58,407 nt of DNA from a bacterium (GTDB taxonomy: Bacteria; Patescibacteriota; Dojkabacteria; JAKAPS01; JAJZLI01), in assembly GCA_027459825.1 (NCBI GenBank), contig DAIDGT010000005.1, positions 1 through 58,407 on the forward strand. Reading direction: 5' to 3'. The notes beneath the pieces are model-generated. The model had not been told where the DNA came from. It searched no databases and was given only the letters and a program-made list of their open reading frames with translations. Each line of letters opens with the position of its first letter. Position 1 is the first letter of the stretch. The translations under genes were made by a program, and so were the position numbers. This document shows positions 24,442 through 37,605 of this stretch, in pieces.

Positions 24442-26286
24442 ATGTACAACAACAAAAAAAATCATTCTAAAAATGCTCATCGTGGAGGACTAAATGGGTT
24501 TTGGGTATTTATTGCACTATTAATATTGTTTTCTCTCTTGTATCTTTTTATGCCTAGTTTTAATAATGGTACAAGTGTTCCATTAAGTACATTAATACAT
24601 GATATAAAAAACAATGAAGTTAAAAGTGTAGTAATTTATCCTAATTATGCTACTGCCGTTTTGAATAAAGGTTCCAAAATATACGCAAACTTAGGTACAC
24701 CTACCAATCCTGTTGAAGAATTTACTTCTAGTGGAATTAACTTAGCAAATTATCCTAATATTTCAATTGCTCCAAAGTCAATATTTAATTTTAGTGACCT
24801 ACTTACCCTCTTATTTATAATTGTTATAATAGTATCTACTTGGTATATGGTAAGGCAGTTTAGATCTGCTGGGTCTGGTGGTATATTTTCGATGGGAGAG
24901 TCCAGGGCGAGGTTATTTATAGGAAAGAAACAGTCAGTTACTTTTGGTGGAGTTGCTGGTGCTAAAGAAGCAAAGGAAGAAGTTTTTGAAATTGTAGATT
25001 TTTTAAAAAATCCCAAAAAATATACAAGCTTGGGTGCACGTATACCTAAGGGTGTACTTTTTGTAGGATTACCTGGTACAGGAAAAACATTGCTCGCAAA
25101 AGCTATTGCTGGTGAAAGTGGTGTTCCATTCTTTTCCACTTCAGGATCTGAATTTGAAGAAATGCTTGTTGGTGCAGGTGCTTCAAGAGTTAGGGATTTA
25201 TTTATGAAGGCAAGAAAGACTGCCCCTTCTATTATATTTATAGATGAAATTGATGCAGTTGCAAGAAAAAGAGGAGTGTCATTTACTTCAACTCATACAG
25301 AACAGACTTTAAATCAAATATTAGTTGAGATGGATGGATTTGATAGTACAACAAATGTAATTGTTATTGCTGCTACAAATAGGCCAGATGTACTCGATCC
25401 TGCTATACTACGTCCTGGTAGATTTGATAGGACAATAACTTTAGATCTACCTGATTTAGAGGAAAGAAAAGAGATTTTATTATTACATGCTAAAAATAAA
25501 AAAATGGCTAGTGATATAAGTTTTGATAAAATTGCTAAAAGAACAATTGGTTTTTCAGGTGCTGATCTAGAAAATATGCTAAATGAGGCTGCTATAATAG
25601 CAGCAAAAACGAATAAATCCCATGTTTCCGAATCAGATATTGAAGAGGCAGCAACTAAGGTTGTGATGGGACCTGAAAAGAAAAGAGTAAGATCTGATCA
25701 TGAAAAACAAATTGTTGCTTACCATGAATCTGGGCATGCCTTAGTTTCAAAATTTTTACCTGAGTCTGATCCTGTACATCGTATATCTATAGTTCCTAGA
25801 GGTATGTCCGGTGGAGCTACAATGTACCTTCCTTCTCAGGAGAATAAATTGTATACAAAGACTAAATTTATTACACTAATAACTCATATGTTAGGAGGGA
25901 GAGCTGCAGAAAAAATACAATTTGATGATATTACCAATGGCGCCTCTGATGATATTAAAAAAGCTTCAGAGATGACACGTAATATGGTTACACAGTTTGG
26001 TATGAGTGATGAATTGGGACCAGTTCAATATGGAAATGATGAAGAGTCCTCTTCATATGGAATTGTTGACAAAAATTATAGCGATAAAACTGCTTATAAA
26101 ATTGATGTTGAAGTAGCTAAAGTTATTAATAATTGTTATAAAAAGGCTATTGAAATTTTACAACAACATAAAAACATATTAGATACTCTTGCAAAGACAT
26201 TGATTGAAAAAGAAGTTTTAGAAGGCGAGGAATTTGAAGTTTTAGTCAATGGTCTTATAAATGAATCAGGAAAAACGACTGGATAA
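24442..26286 (+). CDS. ftsH: ATP-dependent zinc metalloprotease FtsH
   Basis: A 614-residue membrane AAA+ protease that degrades membrane and regulatory proteins. Two membrane helices (about 22-40 and 113-133) flank the periplasmic domain. The AAA module has GVAGAKEAKEE, Walker A GLPGTGKT at about 209-216, FIDEIDAVA, the second-region-of-homology ATNRPDVLDPAILRPGRFD, and the zinc site HESGH at 428-432. Length and order are standard. Its last 26 bases overlap the polA start. Confidence 0.96.
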   Translation: MYNNKKNHSKNAHRGGLNGFWVFIALLILFSLLYLFMPSFNNGTSVPLSTLIHDIKNNEVKSVVIYPNYATAVLNKGSKIYANLGTPTNPVEEFTSSGINLANYPNISIAPKSIFNFSDLLTLLFIIVIIVSTWYMVRQFRSAGSGGIFSMGESRARLFIGKKQSVTFGGVAGAKEAKEEVFEIVDFLKNPKKYTSLGARIPKGVLFVGLPGTGKTLLAKAIAGESGVPFFSTSGSEFEEMLVGAGASRVRDLFMKARKTAPSIIFIDEIDAVARKRGVSFTSTHTEQTLNQILVEMDGFDSTTNVIVIAATNRPDVLDPAILRPGRFDRTITLDLPDLEERKEILLLHAKNKKMASDISFDKIAKRTIGFSGADLENMLNEAAIIAAKTNKSHVSESDIEEAATKVVMGPEKKRVRSDHEKQIVAYHESGHALVSKFLPESDPVHRISIVPRGMSGGATMYLPSQENKLYTKTKFITLITHMLGGRAAEKIQFDDITNGASDDIKKASEMTRNMVTQFGMSDELGPVQYGNDEESSSYGIVDKNYSDKTAYKIDVEVAKVINNCYKKAIEILQQHKNILDTLAKTLIEKEVLEGEEFEVLVNGLINESGKTTG

Positions 26287-28981
26287 AAATAGAAAAAAAT
26301 TATTTTTAATCGATTCTCATTCTATTATATTTAGGTCATATCATGCAATTTCTCCTTTAACCTCAAATGGTCGTTTAGTAAATGCAGCTTATGGATTTTT
26401 TACGATATTATGTAACATCCTGAATAAATTTTCTCCTGATTATATAGCTTGTGCTTTTGATGTTTCAGACAAAGAACTTTTTAGAAAGAAGGAATATTCC
26501 TTATACAAAGCTAATAGACAAATTCCCCCAGAAGATTTAAAACTACAATTTGGGTATGTCAAGGATATATTAAAAGCTTTTGATATCCATGTATTTGAAT
26601 TTCCTGGATTTGAAGCAGATGATGTCATTGCCTCTCTTGTAAGTAAATTTAAAAATGAAGATATTAATATTTTTGTGGTAACAGGGGATAGAGATCTTCT
26701 TCAGTTAGTAGATAATAATGTTTCTGTTATACTCCCAGGGAAATCATTTTCTTCTTCAATAGAGATAAATATTAATAATATTAAAGATTTTTTAGGATTT
26801 CCTCATTATTACTTGATTGACTATAAAGGCTTGCGGGGAGATCCTTCAGATAATATTCCTGGTATTAGTGGTATAGGTGATAAATCTGCAAAGGATTTGA
26901 TTTTACAATTTGGAGGACTTGAAAATATATATAATAATATTGATAAAATTAAACCTGCATTAAAAAATAAGCTTGTTAACGGGAAGGATTTTGCATTCAC
27001 TTCAAAAAAATTATCAACACTATTTTGTGATATAGAATTTCCTTCATTTTTATTATCTGATCTTTATATTAATTTTGATAAAGATAAGGTTGTTGCAAAA
27101 TTATCTGAATATCAATTCAAGAGTTTAGTCAATAAATTTTTTCCAGAATTATCTGGTGATATTTTTAATCAGAATATTGTGACAGAACATAATTTTGATA
27201 AAAATTTAATTGATACAGTAGATAAATTATCTAATTTGGTTGAACGCATAAAGCATTTGAATGAATTTGCTTTTGACACAGAAACGGATAGTTTAGATAT
27301 AATGAGATCAAAATGTGTAGGTATATCTATTGCAATTAACAAAAAAGAAACATTTTATATATTACTGACAGATGCTCAGATATTGAAATCTAATTCCTTT
27401 CAAGAATTAAAAAATATTTTTTATGATGCAAATATTAAAAAGATTGGGCATAATTTGAAATTTGACCTACATTCATTAATAAATATTGGTGTGAATGTTA
27501 ATGGTTTGTATTTTGATACTCAATTAGCTTCTAGGTTGCTGAATTTTTCTAGTACGAGTTTAAAAACTTTAGTTTCTGAAATTTTTAATTTTAGAATGAT
27601 GTCTTATGAGGAACTAACAAGTAATTTTAAGAAAACAATATATGAATTAGATAAAAATTTTTTGTCAGATTACTCTTGTAGTGATGCTCACTTTACTTAT
27701 TTATTGTATAAATATTTTGATCGTAAATTTGATCAGGACTTATCTCAGAAAAAAGTTTTTTATTATATAGATATGCCATTAATCCAGATTTTGTTTGAGA
27801 TGGAAATGAAGGGAATTATGATTAATTTTAATATGCTTAATGGTTTGTATAATGATTTTTCAGAAAAAATAAATCAAATAAGTAAAAAAATATTTAATCT
27901 TGCTGGGGAGGAATTTAATATATTATCTCCTAAGCAGTTAGGTGAGATGTTGTTTATAAAATTAAAAATACCTGCTCCTGTTAAGAAAAACAAAAATGGT
28001 ACTTTTTCAACTAATGAGTATGTATTAAGAAATTTAGAAATAGATTATCCTATTATTGATTTAATACTTCAGTTTAAGGAGTTAAGTAAGCTTAGATCTA
28101 CATATACTAAGAGCCTTGCAGAATTAGTTTTTGATGATAATCGTTTACATACTACTTATAATATTACTGGTACTGCAACTGGAAGACTTTCGTCTGTTAA
28201 TCCAAATTTACAGAATATTCCTGTGAAGTCTGATTATGGAAAATATATTAGAAGTGCTTTTATTGCTGATGTTGGTAAAGTATTATTTTCTTTCGATTAC
28301 TCCCAAATTGAATTAAGGATAATGGCTCATTTTTCCAAAGATGTTAATTTAAAAAAAGCATTTGATGATCATATTGATGTACATTCTTATACTGCCGCTT
28401 TAATTTTTAATAAGAAGTATGAAGATGTGTCACCTCAAGATAGACGTGTTGCTAAAGTAATCAATTTTGGGATAATATATGGGATCTCCTCCTTTGGATT
28501 ATCTCAACAACTTAGTATTTCTAGATCTGAAGCCTCAAAATTTATAGAGAATTATTTTAACTATTTTCCTGGTATAAAGTCTTATTATAAGGATATAGAG
28601 CTTTCAGTTAGTAAGAATTCTTATGTTGAAACATTATTTGGAAGAAGAAGATATTTTGAAAAAAGTGGAGGATATGGTTATGTATCTCGTATGATGAGGG
28701 AAGCTATAAATATGCCTGTACAAGGTACAAATGCTGATATTATAAAAATAGCTATGGAGAGGATTTCTAAATTTTTAACAAATTATCCTAACATATCAAT
28801 GATACTACAAATACACGATGAACTTATTTTTGAAATTGAAAATTTTAAAGATAAGTCACAATATGTTGATATTATTAAAGGTATTAAGGATGCCATGATA
28901 AATAATTTTTCTTTGGATGTACCTCTTGAAGTTGAAGTTAAATATGGTCATGACTGGTCAAACCTTATTTTATTTCCTTGA
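26261..28981 (+). CDS. polA: DNA polymerase I
   Basis: A 906-residue repair polymerase that fills gaps and removes primers. The N-terminal 5'-3' exonuclease shows FLIDSHSIIFRSYHA, FEADDVIAS, TGDRDLLQLV and GDPSDNIPGISGIGDKSA. The proofreading domain keeps its acidic residues (FDTETDSL at about 338, then KIGHNLKFDL and SDAHFTYLL), so it looks active, unlike in Thermus or Bacillus. The polymerase has TGRLSSVNPNLQNIP, FSFDYSQIELR, RRVAKVINFGIIYG and LQIHDELIFE. It overlaps ftsH by 26 bases, and the ligase start follows within a few bases of its stop. Confidence 0.96.
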   Translation: MNQEKRLDKNRKKLFLIDSHSIIFRSYHAISPLTSNGRLVNAAYGFFTILCNILNKFSPDYIACAFDVSDKELFRKKEYSLYKANRQIPPEDLKLQFGYVKDILKAFDIHVFEFPGFEADDVIASLVSKFKNEDINIFVVTGDRDLLQLVDNNVSVILPGKSFSSSIEININNIKDFLGFPHYYLIDYKGLRGDPSDNIPGISGIGDKSAKDLILQFGGLENIYNNIDKIKPALKNKLVNGKDFAFTSKKLSTLFCDIEFPSFLLSDLYINFDKDKVVAKLSEYQFKSLVNKFFPELSGDIFNQNIVTEHNFDKNLIDTVDKLSNLVERIKHLNEFAFDTETDSLDIMRSKCVGISIAINKKETFYILLTDAQILKSNSFQELKNIFYDANIKKIGHNLKFDLHSLINIGVNVNGLYFDTQLASRLLNFSSTSLKTLVSEIFNFRMMSYEELTSNFKKTIYELDKNFLSDYSCSDAHFTYLLYKYFDRKFDQDLSQKKVFYYIDMPLIQILFEMEMKGIMINFNMLNGLYNDFSEKINQISKKIFNLAGEEFNILSPKQLGEMLFIKLKIPAPVKKNKNGTFSTNEYVLRNLEIDYPIIDLILQFKELSKLRSTYTKSLAELVFDDNRLHTTYNITGTATGRLSSVNPNLQNIPVKSDYGKYIRSAFIADVGKVLFSFDYSQIELRIMAHFSKDVNLKKAFDDHIDVHSYTAALIFNKKYEDVSPQDRRVAKVINFGIIYGISSFGLSQQLSISRSEASKFIENYFNYFPGIKSYYKDIELSVSKNSYVETLFGRRRYFEKSGGYGYVSRMMREAINMPVQGTNADIIKIAMERISKFLTNYPNISMILQIHDELIFEIENFKDKSQYVDIIKGIKDAMINNFSLDVPLEVEVKYGHDWSNLILFP

Positions 28982-28992
28982 TTTATAAAAAT

Positions 28993-30738
28993 ATGTTGAG
29001 TTTTAAAAACCTTTGTAAATATTTTGTAAATATTGAAAATACATCTTCTAGGCTAGAGATACAATCTCAGTTATGTTCTCTCTTTAAGCTTGTTGATGAA
29101 AATAATATAGATAAACTAATATATGTATTGGATGGTAAAGTGGATCCTGGATATATTAATAGTGTTTTTAACTTTGGAGAAAAAATGTTTATTAATATAT
29201 TATGTGATATTTTTAAGAAAAGTAATATAGATGTAAAGAATTTATTGGCTGAATTTGGTGATTTGGGTTTAGTATATGAATTCCTTAAAAAGGCGGAAAA
29301 GGGTGAAGGTATTTCTTTTGCTGAGGTATATAATTCTTTGAAAAAAATTACTCAAATATCGGGAAATAAATCTGTTGAAATAAAATCTAGTATTGTTAAA
29401 GGAATGTTGTTAAAATTTACTCCTTTGGAAGGAAAGTTTTATATACGAATAATTTTAGGGAAGTTGAGGTTGGGTTTTAGTAATAAAACTATATTAGATG
29501 CCTTGTCGTGTGTAATTAGTGGTGATCGATCTTGTAAAGAAAATATTGAATCTGCATATGCTAAATGTTCTGATTTAGGAAAAGTTGCGAAATTTGCCAT
29601 ATTTCACTTTAATGATTTGAAAAATCTTGGTATTATTCCTGGTATTCCAATTTTTTCAAAACTAGTTGAGCGCTCTTCTTCTTTTGATGATGCATTGAAT
29701 AGGTATGGTAAGGTTTTCGCACAACCAAAATTAGATGGTATGAGGTGCCAAATACATATTACATCTTCTAAAGACATTTATCTTTTTAGTAGGAATCTTG
29801 AAAATATTACTGATATGTTTCCTGATGTAGTAGATAATTTAAAAAAAATACAAATAAGTAATGGAGTAATTTTAGATTCCGAAATTGTTGGATTCAATCC
29901 TAGTAATAATAAATTATTGACTTTTCAGGAAACCATAAAGAGAAAGAGGAAATATAAGGTTAGTTTTTTTCAACAAGATATTCCTATAAAAGTATTTGTT
30001 TTTGATATTATGTTTTATAACAGTAAATCTTTAATTGATGTTTCTCTTACAGAAAGATTGGATTTATTAAATAAAATTTTTATTTCTTCTGAGAATAATG
30101 AAAATAATATATATGTGATTGAAAATTATCTTTTTAATAATTCTGAAGATCTTTATGAGTATTTTGAATCTATGATAGAAAAAGGTCTTGAAGGTTTAGT
30201 TTTAAAATCCCCTGATAGTCTTTATACTCCTGGTGTTAGAAATTTTGATTGGATGAAACTTAAGAGAGGATATTTAAAAGGTGTTGTAGATACTATCGAT
30301 GTAGTAATACTTGGATATTATGCTGGTGGTGGGTTTAGAGCAAAATTTGGAGTTGGTGCAATACTCGTTGGTGTTTATAATAAAGAAAAAGATAGATTTG
30401 AAAGTATTTGTAAGGTTGGGAGTGGTTTTAAAAATGAAGATTTGCCTATTTTGAAATTAAAAATGGATGAATTTCGTATTTTAGATAAACCTTATAATTA
30501 TTATGTTAACGAAAGTTTGGTTCCTGATGTATGGGTTAAACCAGAGATTGTTATTACTGTTAGGTCTGATGAAATAACTAAAAGTCCTATTCATACTGCT
30601 GGTGTTTCTGGTGACACCCTAGGTTTTGCTTTAAGATTTCCTCGTATTATTAGTTATCGTAAGGACAAGTCTGCTTTTGATACTACTGGTGTTTCTGAGG
30701 TTGAAAGGTTGTATAAAATTGAGCATGGAATGATATAA
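28993..30738 (+). CDS. ATP-dependent DNA ligase, archaeal/eukaryotic type
   Basis: A 581-residue ligase that seals nicks using ATP. An N-terminal DNA-binding domain (about 1-230, including FTPLEGKFYIRIILGKLRLG) precedes the nucleotidyltransferase core with the adenylation lysine in PKLDGMRCQ (about Lys246), then SEIVGF, EGLVLKS and WMKLKRGY, and an OB-fold end. Three-domain architecture and length match the LigI type of Archaea rather than the NAD-dependent LigA of most bacteria. I use ATG 28993; an earlier in-frame TTG at 28978 is less convincing. Position next to polA suits a replication/repair pair. Its stop codon lies within the next gene's -10 box. Confidence 0.93.
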   Translation: MLSFKNLCKYFVNIENTSSRLEIQSQLCSLFKLVDENNIDKLIYVLDGKVDPGYINSVFNFGEKMFINILCDIFKKSNIDVKNLLAEFGDLGLVYEFLKKAEKGEGISFAEVYNSLKKITQISGNKSVEIKSSIVKGMLLKFTPLEGKFYIRIILGKLRLGFSNKTILDALSCVISGDRSCKENIESAYAKCSDLGKVAKFAIFHFNDLKNLGIIPGIPIFSKLVERSSSFDDALNRYGKVFAQPKLDGMRCQIHITSSKDIYLFSRNLENITDMFPDVVDNLKKIQISNGVILDSEIVGFNPSNNKLLTFQETIKRKRKYKVSFFQQDIPIKVFVFDIMFYNSKSLIDVSLTERLDLLNKIFISSENNENNIYVIENYLFNNSEDLYEYFESMIEKGLEGLVLKSPDSLYTPGVRNFDWMKLKRGYLKGVVDTIDVVILGYYAGGGFRAKFGVGAILVGVYNKEKDRFESICKVGSGFKNEDLPILKLKMDEFRILDKPYNYYVNESLVPDVWVKPEIVITVRSDEITKSPIHTAGVSGDTLGFALRFPRIISYRKDKSAFDTTGVSEVERLYKIEHGMI

Positions 30739-30739
30739 T
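30731..30739 (+). promoter_or_regulatory. Extended -10 promoter of mnmA overlapping the ligase stop codon
   Basis: TGATATAAT (hexamer 30734-30739) includes the ligase TAA (30736-30738). The mnmA ATG follows 11 bases later. Confidence 0.55.
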
Positions 30740-30750
30740 CTCGATATTAT

Positions 30751-31875
30751 ATGCTAAAAACTTTTAAAGAGAATAAAAAGAGGACAGTTCTTGTTGCTAT
30801 GTCAGGTGGTGTAGATAGCTCTGTTGCTGCGTATTTATTAAAGAAACAGGGATATAACTTGATTGGTATTAACATGAAATTTTGGACAGAAGATTCTGGT
30901 GTTTCTTCAGGTCACCTGTCTGCGAAGGATAATAAGTGTTGTTCTATTGAAGGTGTTGAAGATGCAAGAAGTGTTTGTGATAAATTAGGTATCCCTTTTT
31001 ATGTTCTAAATTTTAAAGATGATTTTAAAAAAGATATTGTTGAGTATTTTATTTCATCTTTTAAATTAGGATTAACTCCAAATCCTTGTGTAATGTGTAA
31101 CAAAAAAATAAAATTTGGACTTTTATATGAAAAACTAAAAGAATTTAATGCAGATTTTGTTGCTACTGGTCACTATGCGAGAATTATTAATAAAGGTGAA
31201 AAATATTTTTTATCTAGATCTGTAGATATATCTAAGGATCAATCTTATTTCTTGCATAATATTTCTCCTCTTGTTTTGTCTAATACTTTATTTCCAATTG
31301 GAGAGATTGTTAGTAAAGAGAAGGTAAGGCATATTGCTAAAGAGGCAAATTTAAGAATATCTGCTAAACAAGATAGTCAGGAAATATGTTTTATTCCTGG
31401 TAATGATTATAAAGGATTTATTCAAAGAAATGTACCTATTTCTTCACAGAAAGGAAATATAGTTGATAAAGAGGGTAATATCTTGGGGCAGCATGATGGA
31501 CTTTCTTTTTATACTGTTGCTCAAAGAAGAGGTATAAATACTAAATTAACAAAACCATTGTATGTAATTAAAAAAAATTATAAAGATAATACTCTTGTGG
31601 TAGGTGATATAGAGGATTGTAAAACTTATAATTTTGAGATAAATAACTTTAATCGATTGGTTGAATCTTTTAATCTAGATAATGTAAGGATTCAAATAAG
31701 GTATAGGGGAAAATTACTTGAACTTGAAAATATTAAATATTCTAGAGATAATCCGAATACGCTTGCTGTTAAATTGAAAGATGGAGAGATAGGTGTAGCT
31801 TCAGGTCAATTTGGTGTTTTGTATGATGGTAATTATGTAATTGGTGGAGGAGTGATTAATACTAATATTAATTAA
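30751..31875 (+). CDS. mnmA: tRNA-specific 2-thiouridylase MnmA
   Basis: A 374-residue enzyme that adds sulfur to U34 of Lys, Glu and Gln tRNAs. The PP-loop AMSGGVDSSVAAYLL lies at about 17-31. NPCVMCN at about 107 and DSQEICFIPG at about 208 carry the two catalytic cysteines. Later, HDGLSFYTVAQRRGI and the beta-barrel C-terminal domain (ASGQFGVLY) complete the family. It appears to have its own promoter, so transcription may not depend on the ligase. Confidence 0.95.
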   Translation: MLKTFKENKKRTVLVAMSGGVDSSVAAYLLKKQGYNLIGINMKFWTEDSGVSSGHLSAKDNKCCSIEGVEDARSVCDKLGIPFYVLNFKDDFKKDIVEYFISSFKLGLTPNPCVMCNKKIKFGLLYEKLKEFNADFVATGHYARIINKGEKYFLSRSVDISKDQSYFLHNISPLVLSNTLFPIGEIVSKEKVRHIAKEANLRISAKQDSQEICFIPGNDYKGFIQRNVPISSQKGNIVDKEGNILGQHDGLSFYTVAQRRGINTKLTKPLYVIKKNYKDNTLVVGDIEDCKTYNFEINNFNRLVESFNLDNVRIQIRYRGKLLELENIKYSRDNPNTLAVKLKDGEIGVASGQFGVLYDGNYVIGGGVINTNIN

Positions 31876-31884
31876 TTATAATAA

Positions 31885-32307
31885 ATGAATATAGATTTTT
31901 ATAAATTGTTAAATTTTAAATATTTGGTTCAGACACCTCCAAGTACATTTGTATTTTTTGTTCCTATAATAACTATTATAGGAATTCTTTTTTGTATATG
32001 GGTTCTGTTTATGTATTATTATGTTTTCAAAATTGAGAAGGGGAGTCCAAAATTTAAATATTTCAAGAAAGTAAGTTGGACAGCTTTTATTTTTTCTGTA
32101 ATTTTAACATTTGTTTTATATGCTCGCAGAGTATTTATTCCTATGTATACAAGGTTAGATATTATTGTACTTTTATTTTTTACTGTAGTACTATTCTGTG
32201 TATTCTTCTATTATTTTTTATTTTCATTGGGTAAAGATACAGTGGATTACTATAAGGAAATTACTAAAAGAAAGTATATGCCTAAGAAATTAAAGAAAAG
32301 AAAGTAG
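31885..32307 (+). CDS. Hypothetical membrane protein
   Basis: A 140-residue protein with three membrane helices (about 20-46, 64-84 and 92-116) and a strongly basic C-terminus (ITKRKYMPKKLKKRK). No enzymatic motif. It lies 9 bases after mnmA and just before the rRNA promoters. I do not recognise the family. Confidence 0.72.
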   Translation: MNIDFYKLLNFKYLVQTPPSTFVFFVPIITIIGILFCIWVLFMYYYVFKIEKGSPKFKYFKKVSWTAFIFSVILTFVLYARRVFIPMYTRLDIIVLLFFTVVLFCVFFYYFLFSLGKDTVDYYKEITKRKYMPKKLKKRK

Positions 32308-32328
32308 TCTATTATTGAATTATGTTTC

Positions 32329-32357
32329 TTGACTTTTAGTTAGCTAAATGATATAAG
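32329..32357 (+). promoter_or_regulatory. rRNA operon promoter P1
   Basis: TTGACT (32329-32334), 17-base spacer, TATAAG (32352-32357). It is the best-matched promoter upstream of 16S. Confidence 0.72.
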
Positions 32358-32358
32358 T

Positions 32359-32385
32359 TTGTCATTGTATTGTCCTTTTTATAAT
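32359..32385 (+). promoter_or_regulatory. Possible rRNA operon promoter P2
   Basis: TTGTCA (32359-32364) and TATAAT (32380-32385) with a short 15-base spacer. It overlaps the start of the 16S processing stem, so it is less certain than P1. Confidence 0.4.
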
Positions 32386-32400
32386 TTGAAAGTAGCAGGT
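32383..32400 (+). repeat. 16S rRNA processing stem, 5' arm
   Basis: These 18 bases pair with 33996-34013 (core AAAGTAGCAGGT with ACCTGCTACTTT, one G-U wobble over the full length). They enclose the 16S gene as in RNase III processing stems. Confidence 0.85.
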
Positions 32401-32448
32401 CTTTTAGAGATTCAGGATTTTTTTAATGTTAATCCTAAAAAAAATATT

Positions 32449-33958
<1,510 letters not shown>

Positions 33959-33995
33959 AAGGAGTAAATTTAAACCCTTTGGATCTGTATATGGT

Positions 33996-34013
33996 ACCTG
34001 CTACTTTTAAATT
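33996..34013 (+). repeat. 16S rRNA processing stem, 3' arm
   Basis: Complement of 32383-32400, starting 38 bases after the mature 16S end and before tRNA-Ile. Confidence 0.85.
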
Positions 34014-34038
34014 ATATAATGGATATAGTGCATTTATT

Positions 34039-34112
34039 GGGCGACTAGCTCAGTTGGTTAGAGCGCAGTCCTGATAAGACTGAGGTCCATGGTTCGATCC
34101 CATGGCCGCCCA
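34039..34112 (+). tRNA. tRNA-Ile (anticodon GAU)
   Basis: A 74-nt cloverleaf in the rRNA spacer. Acceptor GGGCGAC with GCCGCCC (one A-C mismatch at pair 6-67), anticodon loop with GAT, T arm CATGG-TTCGATC-CCATG. It reads AUU and AUC. No CCA is encoded. Confidence 0.95.
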
Positions 34113-34122
34113 GTTTTATTTT

Positions 34123-34195
34123 GGGGACGTAGCTTAGTTGGTATAGCGCTTCATTTGCACTGAAGAGGTCAGGAGTTCGAATCTCCTCGTCTCCA
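34123..34195 (+). tRNA. tRNA-Ala (anticodon UGC)
   Basis: A 73-nt cloverleaf, acceptor GGGGACG with CGTCTCC, which contains the G3-U70 wobble recognised by alanyl-tRNA synthetase. Anticodon TGC. Ile-Ala is the usual pair in bacterial rRNA spacers. Confidence 0.96.
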
Positions 34196-34204
34196 TGAAA
34201 TTAC

Positions 34205-34228
34205 AATGCTCTTTTAAAAGTGAATATT
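34205..34228 (+). repeat. 23S rRNA processing stem, 5' arm
   Basis: 24 bases that pair with 37426-37449 with a single wobble, enclosing the 23S gene. Confidence 0.85.
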
Positions 34229-34265
34229 GTTCAAATAATGGGTATAAGTAATCATTTTGTTACTT

Positions 34266-37394
<3,129 letters not shown>

Positions 37395-37425
37395 AGTTGC
37401 AAAAGGTTATTTTTACCATTATTTT

Positions 37426-37449
37426 AATATTCACTTTTAAAAGGGCATT
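37426..37449 (+). repeat. 23S rRNA processing stem, 3' arm
   Basis: Complement of 34205-34228, one G-U wobble. Confidence 0.85.
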
Positions 37450-37467
37450 TAATTTTTTAAAATTTTT

Positions 37468-37476
37468 TGTTATAAT
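37468..37476 (+). promoter_or_regulatory. Possible promoter before 5S
   Basis: TGTTATAAT (hexamer 37471-37476), about 10 bases before 5S rRNA. It could give separate transcription of 5S and rpsA. Confidence 0.45.
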
Positions 37477-37486
37477 TTGTTAAATT

Positions 37487-37592
37487 TCTTGGTGATATTA
37501 GCAAAGTAGAACTACCTCTTTCCATTCCGAACAGAGTCGTAAAATGCTTTAGCGCCGAAAATACTATTAGGGAAGATAGGTCATTGCCAAGA
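37487..37592 (+). rRNA. rrf: 5S ribosomal RNA
   Basis: About 106 nt, closed by TCTTGG with CCAAGA, containing the conserved CCATTCCGAACAGAGTCG region and the AGCGCCGAAAATACT helix. No terminator hairpin follows; rpsA starts 13 bases later. Confidence 0.93.
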
Positions 37593-37605
37593 TTTTATTT
37601 TTTAT

